DNA of 64,000 nucleotides from Moanibacter sp965226025 (GCA_965226025.1 CBDDCD010000003.1:1612001-1676000); one strand, 5' to 3'; shown: positions 45,145 through 55,700, counted from the first letter of the stretch. Notes: generated by a model from the sequence alone, not told the origin. Numbers and translations are program-made.

Positions 45145-46584
45145 CTATTCCCGCGACAGGATTCCCGCTTTCTCCAGCGGATGGGCCCCCTTGGCGGAGA
45201 GCACGGGAGCATCACCGCCCGGAAACATCTTTCCCCGATTGGAAATTTCCTTCGGATCGATGGCGCGTCGGATGTCTTCCATGAGTTGAATGTCGTCAGG
45301 CGAGAACATCTCCGGGAGGTAGTCTCTCTTCTCCATTCCAACGCCATGTTCGCCCGTAATCGAACCTCCCAGTCGAACACAGAGTCTAATAATCTCACCG
45401 GCCAGTTCCTCGGCTCGCTCCAGCGCCCCCTCCTCTAATCCGTTATAGAGAATGAGGGGGTGAAGGTTTCCGTCACCGGCATGAAACACGTTGCCCACCC
45501 GGATGTCGTACTTGCGGCTCAGCCTTTTAATTTCGACTAGCGCTTCTCCGAGTCGCGTTCGAGGAACGACACCATCCTGGACAATAAAGTCGGGGCTGAG
45601 ACGACCCATCGCGGAAAACGCGCTCTTCCTTCCCTTCCAAAACTTCACTCGCTCCTCTTCACTCGTGGCCACTCTTGTTTCGTATGCCCCGGTCTCGGCG
45701 ATGAGTGCATGCAGTCTCTCGTAGTCGGCTTCCACCGCGTCTTTCTCCCCGTCGAGTTCGACCAGTAGAATCGCGGCCGCATTCTTAGGGTAACCGGCAT
45801 TCACCGCTGCCTCGGCCGCTTCGATGGAAAGTTGATCCATGATCTCGATGGCGCCGGGGAGGAGACCGGATGACACGACGCGAGAGACTGCTCTTCCCGC
45901 CTCTTCGAGGGTATTGTAGGCAGCGAGAACGGTACGGTAGTGTTCCGGTTTCGGCGACAGCTTGAGTGTGATCTCCAGTGCGACGCCGAAAAGCCCCTCA
46001 TTACCGCAAAAGATACCTGCGAGATCGGGGCCTACGAATTCCAGGCTCTCATTGCCGAATTCGCCGACCTCGCCGTCCGGAAGGACAACCTTGATCTTCA
46101 GAATATGATTCGCAGTCATCCCGTACTTGAGGCAGTGGGCTCCGCCGGAATTGAAAGCGACATTCCCCCCGATCGTGCAGATCTGCTGGCTACTCGGATC
46201 TGGTGCGTAGTAGAGTCCATAGGGCGCCGCTGCCAAGGATACATTCAAATTGATCACACCGGGTTCGACGACCGCAATCCTTGCTTCCGAATCCAGCTTC
46301 AGGATTCGATTCATGCGGTTCATCCCGATTACGATTCCCTCAGCATTGGGGAGTGAACCACCGGAGAGGCTGGTTCCGCTTCCACGCGCCACAAACGGTA
46401 TGGAGTGACGATAGCAGAGACGAACCGTATCGATGACTTCCTTCTGGATCTCGGGAAGGACCACCGCGATGGGGCGCGTGCGGAACCCCGTGAGGCCGTC
46501 TGATTCGTAAGGGACAGTCTCCGCCTTTTGGTCAAGGAAGCGATTCGGTGGGAAGATCCGACTTAGTTCGGAGAGGAAGGACAT
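45145..46584 (-). CDS. glcD: Glycolate oxidase subunit GlcD
   Basis: A 479-residue FAD-linked oxidase. The FAD-binding core is PFVARGSGTSLSGGSLP, VVEPGVINLNVS, DPSSQQICTIGGNVAFNSGG; the C-terminal domain has VFHAGDGNLHP and GGSITGEHGVGMEKRDYLPEMF, the GlcD signature. It is the first gene of glcDEF, which oxidises glycolate (or D-lactate) in the membrane-associated complex. Confidence 0.95.
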   Translation of the reverse strand: MSFLSELSRIFPPNRFLDQKAETVPYESDGLTGFRTRPIAVVLPEIQKEVIDTVRLCYRHSIPFVARGSGTSLSGGSLPNAEGIVIGMNRMNRILKLDSEARIAVVEPGVINLNVSLAAAPYGLYYAPDPSSQQICTIGGNVAFNSGGAHCLKYGMTANHILKIKVVLPDGEVGEFGNESLEFVGPDLAGIFCGNEGLFGVALEITLKLSPKPEHYRTVLAAYNTLEEAGRAVSRVVSSGLLPGAIEIMDQLSIEAAEAAVNAGYPKNAAAILLVELDGEKDAVEADYERLHALIAETGAYETRVATSEEERVKFWKGRKSAFSAMGRLSPDFIVQDGVVPRTRLGEALVEIKRLSRKYDIRVGNVFHAGDGNLHPLILYNGLEEGALERAEELAGEIIRLCVRLGGSITGEHGVGMEKRDYLPEMFSPDDIQLMEDIRRAIDPKEISNRGKMFPGGDAPVLSAKGAHPLEKAGILSRE

Positions 46585-46843
46585 GAGACAGATTCCTTCC
46601 GACTCAGGACCTCGTGCGATTCGAGAGATTCCGTTTTCGAATGAACAGGTTCATATTCCGGCGGAGTTTGTAGCGATAGATTCCACAGACTGATGATCTG
46701 AAAGTCGACCTCATAACTATGAAGGATCGGTGTCACCCGGGCGGCGGCGAAACCTTCGAGGAGCTACAGGGACACGATTGCAGGAGGTGGAGCTAGCCGA
46801 GAAACCTGAATTCTCCCCAGGCTTGTCCTGGAGATTGTCAGGT

Positions 46844-48007
46844 TCAGTCGAACACTATACCATCGACTTTGTTCTTATCCACATAGTCCCAATCGATCTC
46901 GACTCCGAGTCCGGGGCCCTGTGGGACCGCGACGTGACCGTCTTTTCCGATACTGTGGAGCTCATCGAGGAATTCGGCGGGGTAGATCGGCGGTTTTGTC
47001 TTTTTGATTTTCGGGTTGAGCAGACCGTACTCGTAGTAGTTGGTATTGCGAACCGCGGCGATACAGTGGCGGTGGGCGAGGCCGCCGCCGTGAAATTCGA
47101 CATCGAGCCCGAAACCCTCCGCGGCGTGGGCCACTTTCATCGCTCCGGTGATTCCGCCGTCTTCGTATACGCCGGTCCTGACGAAATCGGTTCCGCCGTT
47201 GGCGATAAAGTCGACGTGCTGTTCCAATCCGAATATGTGCTCGGTTTGGAGAATCGGAGTTTTTAGCAAACCGCGCAGCTTTTTGTGTCCGAAAATAGAG
47301 ACTCCTCCATCCTTGTAGGCATCCTCCAGCCAGAAGAACGACTCTTCATCGCAGGCGCGCCCGACTTTCAACGCTTCCGCCCAGGTTTCCAGCTCGCAGG
47401 CAGGATCGACCATCAGATCCATGCGGTGGCCGACTCTCTTGCCCACGGCGTGAATCGCTTCGGCCTCGCGTTTTGCGGAGGTATTGCCCCATCCGTGAAT
47501 CTTGAAGGCGGAATACCCCAGTTCACCACACTCCTCGGCAAAGTCGGCATAGGCTTCGGGTGAATCGAGTCCTCCGTTGTTGTCGCCGTGGTAGGTGCTG
47601 GCGTAGGCGGGGAGCGACGTTTTGTAGCCTCCCAACATTTGGTTGATGGGAGCGTTGTAGGCTTTGCCGGCGAAGTCCCAAAGGGCGACGTCGACCATGC
47701 TGATGGTGGTGCGGTCGGTGTGACGAAGCCCTCTTTTCAGGTCATTGTAGATCTTTTCCCTCTGGAATGGATTCTTTCCGATCAGGTAGTTTGAGATCGA
47801 CTTCAACTTGCTCGCCGCCTCTCCCGAAGCTACCGGAGATTCACCGTTGACGCCGATGTCCGTGTGAATCGTGAGTATGGCCGGCCGCTGGGTGATCGAA
47901 CTTCCTTTCTCGTAGACTTGGTTGAACCCATTGTAATCATATCCCATGTCTTCGATGCGGTGTTCGAAGCAGGTGAGCTCGAGTTTTGTGATTTTGGGTG
48001 TTTTCAT
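46844..48007 (-). CDS. Mandelate racemase/muconate lactonizing enzyme family protein
   Basis: About 387 residues of the enolase superfamily. The N-terminal capping domain leads to a barrel with AFKIHGWG (catalytic base Lys region), metal ligands in MVDPACE and WLEDAY and TEHIFGL, and a late EFHGGGLAH. It abstracts a proton alpha to a carboxylate, most likely a sugar acid dehydratase or related enzyme; the substrate cannot be read. The frame is open to a GTG at 48055, but MKTPKITKLEL at 48007 fits the family. Confidence 0.9.
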   Translation of the reverse strand: MKTPKITKLELTCFEHRIEDMGYDYNGFNQVYEKGSSITQRPAILTIHTDIGVNGESPVASGEAASKLKSISNYLIGKNPFQREKIYNDLKRGLRHTDRTTISMVDVALWDFAGKAYNAPINQMLGGYKTSLPAYASTYHGDNNGGLDSPEAYADFAEECGELGYSAFKIHGWGNTSAKREAEAIHAVGKRVGHRMDLMVDPACELETWAEALKVGRACDEESFFWLEDAYKDGGVSIFGHKKLRGLLKTPILQTEHIFGLEQHVDFIANGGTDFVRTGVYEDGGITGAMKVAHAAEGFGLDVEFHGGGLAHRHCIAAVRNTNYYEYGLLNPKIKKTKPPIYPAEFLDELHSIGKDGHVAVPQGPGLGVEIDWDYVDKNKVDGIVFD

Positions 48008-48234
48008 CCTTTCAATAGGTTTGTCCTTCGAACGCAGTTGACGATTAAGAGTCACGTTGAGAAAGGAAACCAGCCCAATCTTCTTTCGTGCCTCCTAATC
48101 GTGATCTAAAGTGGAAAGGGAACGAGATCGACTACAGTGTACGATTGAGTGAACGACGGGAAGAGGAGCCGGGAGGTCGATCGTTGGCCGTGAACGAATT
48201 CGTGCAGGAAGATTCCTCCCTAAGATAGCCGGAT

Positions 48235-48489
48235 TCAGCCGGCTGGGGTATTCTTTGCCAGGAGATCGGCCAGCTCAGTCGGTTCCACTGTTTCGAGCTC
48301 TTTGCCGCGTTCATCGAGGTCCTCAAAAGTCTTAACGACCGTTTCGGTCATGTTTTCGTGTGTTTCCTCCGATCCGCCGACAATGGAGAACTTCTCCGCC
48401 AAAGTAATGCGCTTGTGGCCGTCCTTATTGTCGAGCCCCACACCGAGGAGATGTCCTTGAACCTTGTCCTTTGCTGGTTCCTTTCTCAC
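48235..48489 (-). CDS. Small protein of unknown function
   Basis: An 84-residue acidic soluble protein starting at GTG: KVQGHLLGVGLDNKDGHKRI, TLAEKFSIVGGSEETHENMT and TVVKTFEDLDERGKELETV. It has a strand-turn-strand start and a helical end, looks coding, and has no membrane segment. I recall similar lone genes in Verrucomicrobia but no function. It lies between the enolase-family gene and scpA. Confidence 0.6.
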   Translation of the reverse strand: MRKEPAKDKVQGHLLGVGLDNKDGHKRITLAEKFSIVGGSEETHENMTETVVKTFEDLDERGKELETVEPTELADLLAKNTPAG

Positions 48490-48582
48490 AGGACTTAAAG
48501 TGTCTTCTTTTGCTGAATATTCAAGAAAGATTTCTCGCCATTAACTTGAACGGCTTCTTGGGGCTATCGTTCAATTCGAGCG

Positions 48583-49356
48583 CTATGGCGTTTCTGTATC
48601 ATCACCGGCGCTGCACTCGATATCGGCAAAGGCTCCCGTCTGCTCGATGTTCAATTCTCTGAGGCGGGTCAATTCGAGGACGGCAAGAAAGGTTGCAACA
48701 AAGAGGGCGAGGCTGAATCCACCGGCCGGGAGCAGCTCGGTGAAGAGAAAGCGCTCCCGATTTTCCAAGGTGACGAGAATGAATTCCATGCGATCGGTCA
48801 CGGTCACTCTTTCGTCGTGGATCTGACCGAAGGTGATTTTGTCGGCGAGCCTTCGCAATATCTGGTTGAAGACGTTCCACACATCGAGCCGGTCGCTCAT
48901 TTTGAGAGGCCTTGGCATCCTCTCCTCCTTGAGAATTGAGAATTTCCTGGGGAGTAAATTCTGGGCTTCTTCCATAAGGTCGGACAAATCCGCGGAAGCC
49001 TCTTTGAATTTCTTATACTCGATCAATTGGTGAACGAGTTCCCAGCGCGGGTCCAGCTCTTCCCCTTCGCTTTCCTCTTCCAAGGGCTGTTCATTCTTCG
49101 GCAGAAGCAGGCGGCTCTTGATATGCATGAGGGTGGCTGCCATGACGAAGAATTCACCTGCCACCTCCAATTGAAGGCTTTCCATACTATTCAGAACTTC
49201 GATGTATTGGCGGGTTACAGATTCGATCGGGATGTCGTAGATATCGATCTCATTCTTCCGAATGAGGAAGAGCAGGAGATCGAGCGGTCCTTCGAAAATC
49301 GACAGACGGATGGGATGGTCAAGGGATCGGACGAGGGCTTCTTGAGTGGAAATCAT
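48583..49356 (-). CDS. scpA: Segregation and condensation protein A
   Basis: About 257 residues. The kleisin N-terminus IFEGPLDLLLFLIRKNEIDIYDIPI, the helix AGEFFVMAATLMHIKSRLLLP and the C-terminal winged-helix region (VTVTDRMEFILVTLENRERFLF...ELLPAG) are typical. It bridges the Smc heads with ScpB in chromosome condensation. An alternative TTG at 49392 overlaps the lptD stop; ATG at 49356 is preferred. Confidence 0.93.
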   Translation of the reverse strand: MISTQEALVRSLDHPIRLSIFEGPLDLLLFLIRKNEIDIYDIPIESVTRQYIEVLNSMESLQLEVAGEFFVMAATLMHIKSRLLLPKNEQPLEEESEGEELDPRWELVHQLIEYKKFKEASADLSDLMEEAQNLLPRKFSILKEERMPRPLKMSDRLDVWNVFNQILRRLADKITFGQIHDERVTVTDRMEFILVTLENRERFLFTELLPAGGFSLALFVATFLAVLELTRLRELNIEQTGAFADIECSAGDDTETP

Positions 49357-49388
49357 GCGAGTCAACCCGATTGTTTCAAATGATAGGG

Positions 49389-51566
49389 TCAAAAGGTCAG
49401 GAGACTAGCTCGAATGTTAAAGCTGGTATCATTTTCTCTGCCACTGCCTTCATGGAAGACAACCTGATATTCAACTTCCCAGATGCCCGCTACCCTTTGA
49501 CGCAGCGCGAAGACCCTTTCCGTGAATTCGTCCTTGCGAGCGTCGAGGCGAAGGCGGGTTCGAAACATCCATCTTTCGTTGAACTTGAGTAGAAAGTCCA
49601 CCTCGTATTGATCTATCTCATTGCGCAGGTTATTCGAAGCAAAGACGAGTCGCCAAATGTCGCCATCATTGAGAGAGAGTTGGGTTCTGGTTTCAATTGA
49701 TATCAGGTTCTCGAATTGGAAGCGATTGAAGAGGTCAAAATTCAGCCATTGGATCGGCGAGAGATTCAATCGGGTATAGAAATCGGACCAGTTGGCGGCA
49801 TCGTTTCTGGGGTTGAAATGGTAATCCTGGTAGAGGTGGAGTTCCGCGAGGTTGCGTGAACCGTATTCGGCGGCGCGAGTCTGCAGGAGGTTTTCGACGC
49901 CTAGTCGAATGACGTTCAGATCCGTGAGGTCGTCGATTGAGCGAATATTGGCAAGGTCGATGGCAGGAACGGATGGGTTGAAGACTTCACGGTCGATGGG
50001 GATGATCTCCTCTGTCCCGGAAGCGCCCCCGGGGAGGTAGCGGTAGCGGACGATCGGTCTGACGATATGGCGGAGTCCGTCAATATTCCACATTTCATTT
50101 TGAACCTCCCAGGTGGCATATGCCTTGATCTCCGCGTCGACTCCAATTTCCCCCAAAACCCTCGTGAAACCGCGGTTGGTAGAGAGAGTGTCGAAATAGT
50201 GAGTCGTGCGAGTTCCGAATTTAGGAAGAAGATTGAGCCAATCGTTGATCCGGAGCGGCCTGTAGATCGAATAGTGAAAATCGAGACGGTCACTTTCCGT
50301 TTTGAAATCGGGCCCGCTGAGCCTCAGACTATCGTCTTTAAGACGGGCGTAACTTGCGGCCAAACGATGGAGGAATCGAGTTCGGAAAAAGGGCGAAGGT
50401 ACCAGATCGAACCTGACCTCCGGAACGCGCTCCCGATTGACGAAGAAATCGTTCCCATGGAAGCGCGTAAAGAAGGAGAGGATACTGTTTTTTCCAAAGT
50501 GGAGAGCCTCTACGAAATTGTCAGGCTGCTGAATGTGCCGAAACATCTCGGGCCGAAAATCTCGGGTGATCTCGGAGTCGCTCCAGAGATTGATCTCGGC
50601 GGTGAGGGCCACTCTTTCTCCAATACTCTGCAAATGGTGCAGATTCAGAAAATAACGGTCATTCTCGATTGGCTCGCCGTTGATATCGTAACCCAGGGGA
50701 CCGGAGTCGTTTATGAAGGCAATTCTGAGGTCCCCAATGGTTCGGCGAGTTGCATCGAATGGCCCCCAGCCGAAGGTCGGGCCCGCCAATATACCTCGCT
50801 CGGTGTAGGCGTCGAAGGTAGCGCCAAGGCTCCACTGAGAGGACGCTGGAAAGAGAGTCTCGGACCTAAGAAAGGCTCCGAGATTACCGCGAAATCCGAC
50901 CTCACCTTCGATCTTGAGCCCAGATTCATCCGCCCTCTGGGAGTAGCGCGGCAGGTAGAACAGGGGAAGCTTTCCTACGCGAATGAGAACCCGCTCGGCA
51001 ATGATCCGCCTGTTGGGCATGATCCTGAAACGCTTCGCTTTGATGTTTGGAGATACCGGGTTCGGCTCCTGCCAATAGAGAGTCGCCTCCTCGAATTCTA
51101 TCTCTCCCGGGCGTCCCTTGGTTTTTTTCCCTTCGGCGTAGAACGGAGCGAACCCGGCACGAAACTCTTCGCAGGAGAACTGCCTCGAATCGACTTCGTA
51201 GAGAAGGCGTGGACTCAATAATCGAAGAGATTGGAAATTCAGCCGGACATTCCCCTCGGCAATGGCTCGGCCCTCTGCTTTGAAGTACTGAATCTTATCA
51301 GCGATCGCGTGCAATTCTTCGAATTCGATGGTGGCATTTCCCTTGGCCGAAAGACTCTGACTCTCGAAGTCGAATACGATCGGTTGATCGGAGCTGAGGG
51401 TCGGATCGCCACCGGAGGAGTTGGTTGTGGATGCAATGAGAATGAAAATAGCAATGAAACCGCTTGGAAGATTGCGTCTCGGCTGACTCTCCACAAATCT
51501 ATGATCTCTTGCTACCCGTCCGGTGAGATCGGCCCTTTTATGAAGTGGTCTATGAGTTGCGGACAT
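49389..51566 (-). CDS. lptD: LPS-assembly protein LptD (OstA-like)
   Basis: A 725-residue protein. A hydrophobic signal (about 37-52) is followed by an OstA-like N-terminal domain (FDFESQSLSAKGNATIEFEE, IAEGNVRLNF) and a long strand-rich barrel with LPLFYLPRYSQ and GFRGNLGAFL. It inserts lipopolysaccharide in the outer membrane. The start is uncertain because the first 36 residues are unusual; a later start is possible. It is divergent from glgB and overlaps or abuts scpA downstream. Confidence 0.88.
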   Translation of the reverse strand: MSATHRPLHKRADLTGRVARDHRFVESQPRRNLPSGFIAIFILIASTTNSSGGDPTLSSDQPIVFDFESQSLSAKGNATIEFEELHAIADKIQYFKAEGRAIAEGNVRLNFQSLRLLSPRLLYEVDSRQFSCEEFRAGFAPFYAEGKKTKGRPGEIEFEEATLYWQEPNPVSPNIKAKRFRIMPNRRIIAERVLIRVGKLPLFYLPRYSQRADESGLKIEGEVGFRGNLGAFLRSETLFPASSQWSLGATFDAYTERGILAGPTFGWGPFDATRRTIGDLRIAFINDSGPLGYDINGEPIENDRYFLNLHHLQSIGERVALTAEINLWSDSEITRDFRPEMFRHIQQPDNFVEALHFGKNSILSFFTRFHGNDFFVNRERVPEVRFDLVPSPFFRTRFLHRLAASYARLKDDSLRLSGPDFKTESDRLDFHYSIYRPLRINDWLNLLPKFGTRTTHYFDTLSTNRGFTRVLGEIGVDAEIKAYATWEVQNEMWNIDGLRHIVRPIVRYRYLPGGASGTEEIIPIDREVFNPSVPAIDLANIRSIDDLTDLNVIRLGVENLLQTRAAEYGSRNLAELHLYQDYHFNPRNDAANWSDFYTRLNLSPIQWLNFDLFNRFQFENLISIETRTQLSLNDGDIWRLVFASNNLRNEIDQYEVDFLLKFNERWMFRTRLRLDARKDEFTERVFALRQRVAGIWEVEYQVVFHEGSGRENDTSFNIRASLLTF

Positions 51567-51840
51567 TCAAGATACAGCCGCCGCGAATCGGCCGGATTGC
51601 TCGATTCTCGGCGAAGTAACGATCGTCCGGAAACCCGTACCGAGATTGAAATTCCAAGTTGAATTGAATCATTCTACTCGGTGTTGTCGACAAGGTTCGA
51701 GTTCCGATCAGCGGGACTCGAGCCTTGTCGATGAATGCCACAAGAATGGGGACGTAATTGATACTGAGTCCGATGGATTCTGATAGAAACCGTATCAAGC
51801 AATTGACCGGCCCGAGGCGGTATGCGACCCTTTCCATGTG

Positions 51841-54060
51841 ATGCTGCCGAAAGAGGAACTGGAAGCTCTCCTGTCCGGCCGGCACCGGCATCCCCATAGG
51901 GTTCTGGGCATGCACGCGACCGGCCCGAGAAAAGGGAAGCAGGTTTCAGTGCGCGCGTTGCTATGGAACGCGGTCAGGTGCGAAGTAGTCGACCTCGATG
52001 GGGATAACACAAGACGGTATCCGCTGCGGAAACGTTCCGACGACGGGTTCTATGAAGGACTTCTGGAAGGAAGGAGTCACAAATTTCCCTATCGACTCAG
52101 GGTGGAACAGGAGAACGGAGAAATCCGGCAGTTCTTTGACCCGTATTCTTTTCCCCCGTCGTTGTCGGATGAGGAACTGGACCTCCTCTCAAAAGGAAAG
52201 CACTCGAAGACCTATGAGATTCTCGGCGCCCAGTTTTGCCTAAGGGCCGGGGTTCGAGGGGTATCCTTCGCAGTTTGGGCGCCGCGGGCAGAGGGAGTTT
52301 CGATTGTAGGCGACTTCAATAACTGGGACGGCCGCTATCATCCGATGTGTGATCGCGGCAGTTCAGGTTTCTGGGAGCTGTTCATTCCTGGACTGGGAAA
52401 CGGGATGCTTTACAAATTCGAAATACGGACCCGAGGGGAGGGGCGCTTTTTGAAGTCTGACCCATTTGCTACTTTCTACCAATCTCCTCCCCACAGCGCC
52501 GCCATTCTCTGCGACCTGAGCGGCTTCAAGTGGAACGATCAGGCGTGGATGGAGAGGCGGTGCTCGATGAACTGGGGCGAAGTGCCGATAAGCGTGTATG
52601 AGGTTCACGCCGGGTCATGGAGGCGTGATCGGGAGGATGGAAATCGATCCCTCTCGTACCGGGAACTCGCCGTCGAATTGGCCGCCTATGTGAAACGGAT
52701 GAACTTTACCCATGTCGAATTTCTGCCTCTCGCCGAGTATCCTTTTGATGGATCCTGGGGATATCAAGTCACGGGCTATTTCGCTCCCACCCATCGCTTC
52801 GGGGAACCCCACGACTTCATGTTTCTGGTCGATCATCTCCACGGTGAGGGAATCGGAGTCATATTGGACTGGGTTCCAGGGCACTTCCCGGATGATTCCT
52901 TCGCCCTCGCCCGCTTTGATGGCGAGCCCCTTTACGAATACGCCGATCCCCGCCAAGGGGTGCATCAAGATTGGGGAACCCTTATCTTCGACTACGGGAA
53001 TTCGTTAGTCAGAGCATTCCTGATGTCGAGCGCGCTCGCATGGGCCGACCGCTATCACGTCGACGGTCTTCGTGTTGATGCGGTCGCTTCAATGATCTAT
53101 CTGGACTATTCCCGTGAGAAGGGTGAGTGGATTCCCAATAAGTATGGCGGCCGGGAGAACCTTGAAGCCTTAGACTTTCTGCGAGAAGCGAATGATGTCC
53201 TGCACCGGCGCTACCCGGGATTCCTGATGATCGCTGAAGAATCATCGGCCTGGCCGAAAGTAACCGGTCCGACTAAGGAGGGCGGTCTAGGCTTCGATTT
53301 CAAGTGGAACATGGGGTGGATGAACGATGTGCTAGGCTACTTTTCGAGGGAGACCGGAGAGCGAAAGAGGAACCACAAAGACCTGACGTTTGGCGCCGTC
53401 TACCAGTTCTCGGAGCACTTCGTTCAGGTTTTCTCTCATGACGAGGTAGTCCATGGTAAGGCATCCATGATGTGGAAGATGCCTGCCCACTCGATGACGG
53501 AGAAGGCACAGATGCTTCGATCCCTTTATACTCTGATGTGGGCCTGGCCGGGAAAGAAGACCCTTTTCATGGGGGGCGAGTTTGGACAGTCGTCGGAATG
53601 GAAATATGACGCCGCCCTTGATTGGGACCTGCTCCAGTACATGGACCACCAAGGGATGCAACTTCTGGTGGCGGATCTGAACGAACTTTACCGTCGATCG
53701 CCCTCCCTCTTCAAAACAGATGGAAACGCCGCCGGTTTTCAGTGGATCAGCGGCAACGATGCCGAAAACTCAGTGATATGTTTCCTCCGTCGCATTCCCG
53801 ATGATCAGGATGTCTTGCTTGTTGTCGGTCACTACGCGGACGGGGATCTCTCCAACTACCGCCTCGGTGTGCCCCGGGAAGGATTCTGGAGAGAGGAGAT
53901 CAATTCCAATGCCGGCACTTACGGTGGCAGCGGAACAAGCAATAGAGGCGGTCTTACGAGCGGGCCGCTCCCTTGCGACGGTCAACCGCATTCCTTGGCG
54001 CTCACTCTACCTCCGCACACCACGATCGTGTTTAGGTTGGATGGAGCGCACACCGAATGA
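51841..54060 (+). CDS. glgB: 1,4-alpha-glucan branching enzyme
   Basis: About 739 residues (GH13). An N-terminal CBM48-like domain (GVSFAVWAPRAEGVSIVGDFNNWD), the catalytic barrel with DWVPGHFPDDSFAL, nucleophile D413 (GLRVDAVASMIYLDYSR) and acid/base E466 (MIAEESSAW), and FSHDEVVHGKASMM. It introduces alpha-1,6 branches into glycogen. GTG at 51838 and ATG at 51841 are adjacent; no good Shine-Dalgarno is visible. Confidence 0.95.
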   Translation: MLPKEELEALLSGRHRHPHRVLGMHATGPRKGKQVSVRALLWNAVRCEVVDLDGDNTRRYPLRKRSDDGFYEGLLEGRSHKFPYRLRVEQENGEIRQFFDPYSFPPSLSDEELDLLSKGKHSKTYEILGAQFCLRAGVRGVSFAVWAPRAEGVSIVGDFNNWDGRYHPMCDRGSSGFWELFIPGLGNGMLYKFEIRTRGEGRFLKSDPFATFYQSPPHSAAILCDLSGFKWNDQAWMERRCSMNWGEVPISVYEVHAGSWRRDREDGNRSLSYRELAVELAAYVKRMNFTHVEFLPLAEYPFDGSWGYQVTGYFAPTHRFGEPHDFMFLVDHLHGEGIGVILDWVPGHFPDDSFALARFDGEPLYEYADPRQGVHQDWGTLIFDYGNSLVRAFLMSSALAWADRYHVDGLRVDAVASMIYLDYSREKGEWIPNKYGGRENLEALDFLREANDVLHRRYPGFLMIAEESSAWPKVTGPTKEGGLGFDFKWNMGWMNDVLGYFSRETGERKRNHKDLTFGAVYQFSEHFVQVFSHDEVVHGKASMMWKMPAHSMTEKAQMLRSLYTLMWAWPGKKTLFMGGEFGQSSEWKYDAALDWDLLQYMDHQGMQLLVADLNELYRRSPSLFKTDGNAAGFQWISGNDAENSVICFLRRIPDDQDVLLVVGHYADGDLSNYRLGVPREGFWREEINSNAGTYGGSGTSNRGGLTSGPLPCDGQPHSLALTLPPHTTIVFRLDGAHTE

Positions 54061-54062
54061 CT

Positions 54063-54095
54063 CTTTCCCCTGCCGCTGTCAGCGGCAGGGGAAAG
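54063..54095 (+). terminator. Hairpin after glgB
   Basis: Stem CTTTCCCCTGCCGCT with its exact complement AGCGGCAGGGGAAAG around a gtc loop, three bases after the glgB stop. No T tract follows, so intrinsic termination is not certain. Confidence 0.6.
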
Positions 54096-54235
54096 AAACC
54101 ATTCTACAATTGACCGAATGCTGCGATGTCGTATTACTTTCTCGCTGTTAAGTGTGCGAAATAGCCGGGCTGGTGTCCGATCGGTGCTTCACCCAATTTC
54201 AGGCCCTCGTCTTCGATAAAAAAGGGATGTGATCA

Positions 54236-55549
54236 TTGAATCTGACAATTGAAGATATCAACGAGACGCGGAAAAAACTTCATGTATCCGTCGCTTCGGA
54301 AGAGATCGAGGAGGAGCAGAAGAAGCTTCTGAAGGAGTTCTCCCGGCACGCGCGAATCCCTGGATTCAGGCCGGGAAAGGCGCCCCGACCCTTAATCTTG
54401 CAGCGATACAGGAAAGAGCTGGCTGAGGAGTTGGATCGAAAGATCACTTCCCTCGCATACGAAACGGCCGTTAAAGAGTCCGAAATGGATATCTTTGCGG
54501 TCCTGGATCTGGACAAGGAAGAGATCAAACCCGGCGAAGAAGGCGATCTGACTCTGACAGTCGACGTTAATCCGGATTTCGATCTTCCCGAATACAAGGA
54601 GATTCCCACTGAGGTTTCGTCCACCGACGTGAGCGAAGAAGAGGTGGAAGAGGCCATCCTCGAGTTCCGAAAGCAGCGATCGAATTTCGAAGTTGTGGAT
54701 CGGGCAGCGGAGGTCGGAGACTACGTGAAAGTATCCTACGAAGGAAGGATCGAAGATCAGCCTATCGCGGAGCTTGCTCCGGATATGAAGATCTATGGAA
54801 AGCAGGAGAACGCCTGGGAAGAGGCAGGTGGTGATGAGGGGCCGGGTGTGAAGGCGGTGGTCGAGGGATTGGTGGGAATGAATGTCGGTGAGGAAAAAGA
54901 AGAGGAGATGGAATTCCCTTCCGATCTCGCCGTCGATGCGCTGGCGGGAAAGAAGGCGGTCTACCACATGAAGGTCCATGAAGTAAGGGAAAGGGTCCTC
55001 CCCGAACTCGACGAAAAACTGCTCAAGAGCATGCAGGTGGAAAATCTTGAACAACTCCGAAACCGGGTAAGCGAGGAACTAAAGTCTTCCAAAGAGGCGA
55101 CAAACCGGGGCAGTCAGCGGCAGCAAATTCGGGAACGATTGAATGAGAGAATAGAATTTCCCCTCCCGGAGAGCGCCGTCGAGTCGGAAACCCAGGCGCT
55201 TATGCGCGAGTTAATGGTGCAGAATCTCCGCCGTGGAGTGAGTGAGGATGAGATGCAGAAACATAAGGAGGAGATCTATCAGAGCGCTCGTCGCGCTGCC
55301 GTCGATAGGGTAAAGATGAACCTCCTCTTGAGCCGGATTGGAGAGAAAGAGAATATCAGCGTCGATGAAAAAGACATGCAGCAATGCCTCGTCCGCGAAG
55401 CCATCGCATCGGGTAGTAAACCGGAAAAGTTCATCAAGGAGATCCGGGAAGATCGCGACCGTTTGGCCACCATTCGCGAGTCCATTATGATGAACAAAAC
55501 CTGGGATTTGCTGGTCGAACATTCGACGGTCGCGACCAAGGAAGATTGA
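54236..55549 (+). CDS. tig: Trigger factor
   Basis: A 437-residue ribosome-associated chaperone. The ribosome-binding N-terminus has the signature FSRHARIPGFRPGKAPR; a PPIase (FKBP-like) domain follows (GDYVKVSYEGRIEDQ, VVEGLVGMNVGEEKE), then the long helical C-terminal arms. It starts at TTG, since MNLTIEDINETRKKL matches family starts, and AAGGGA lies upstream. It is followed by clpP and clpX, the classic order. Confidence 0.95.
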   Translation: MNLTIEDINETRKKLHVSVASEEIEEEQKKLLKEFSRHARIPGFRPGKAPRPLILQRYRKELAEELDRKITSLAYETAVKESEMDIFAVLDLDKEEIKPGEEGDLTLTVDVNPDFDLPEYKEIPTEVSSTDVSEEEVEEAILEFRKQRSNFEVVDRAAEVGDYVKVSYEGRIEDQPIAELAPDMKIYGKQENAWEEAGGDEGPGVKAVVEGLVGMNVGEEKEEEMEFPSDLAVDALAGKKAVYHMKVHEVRERVLPELDEKLLKSMQVENLEQLRNRVSEELKSSKEATNRGSQRQQIRERLNERIEFPLPESAVESETQALMRELMVQNLRRGVSEDEMQKHKEEIYQSARRAAVDRVKMNLLLSRIGEKENISVDEKDMQQCLVREAIASGSKPEKFIKEIREDRDRLATIRESIMMNKTWDLLVEHSTVATKED

Positions 55550-55700
55550 GCAATCAGAAAGTAGTGATCAAAAGGGTGGCAAATCAGCTGAATAAATGCT
55601 ATCGTTCAACCCAGTTTTTCATTTCATCATTTCAGTTTTATGAGAGCTGGGTACCGCAACTTCGGACCTGTTCCGGATTTTCAATACCAAGCTTACCAAA

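Noticed and set aside
46730..47266. Plus-strand open frame of 178 codons
   Set aside because: Antisense to the enolase-superfamily gene; no ribosome-binding site or motif.
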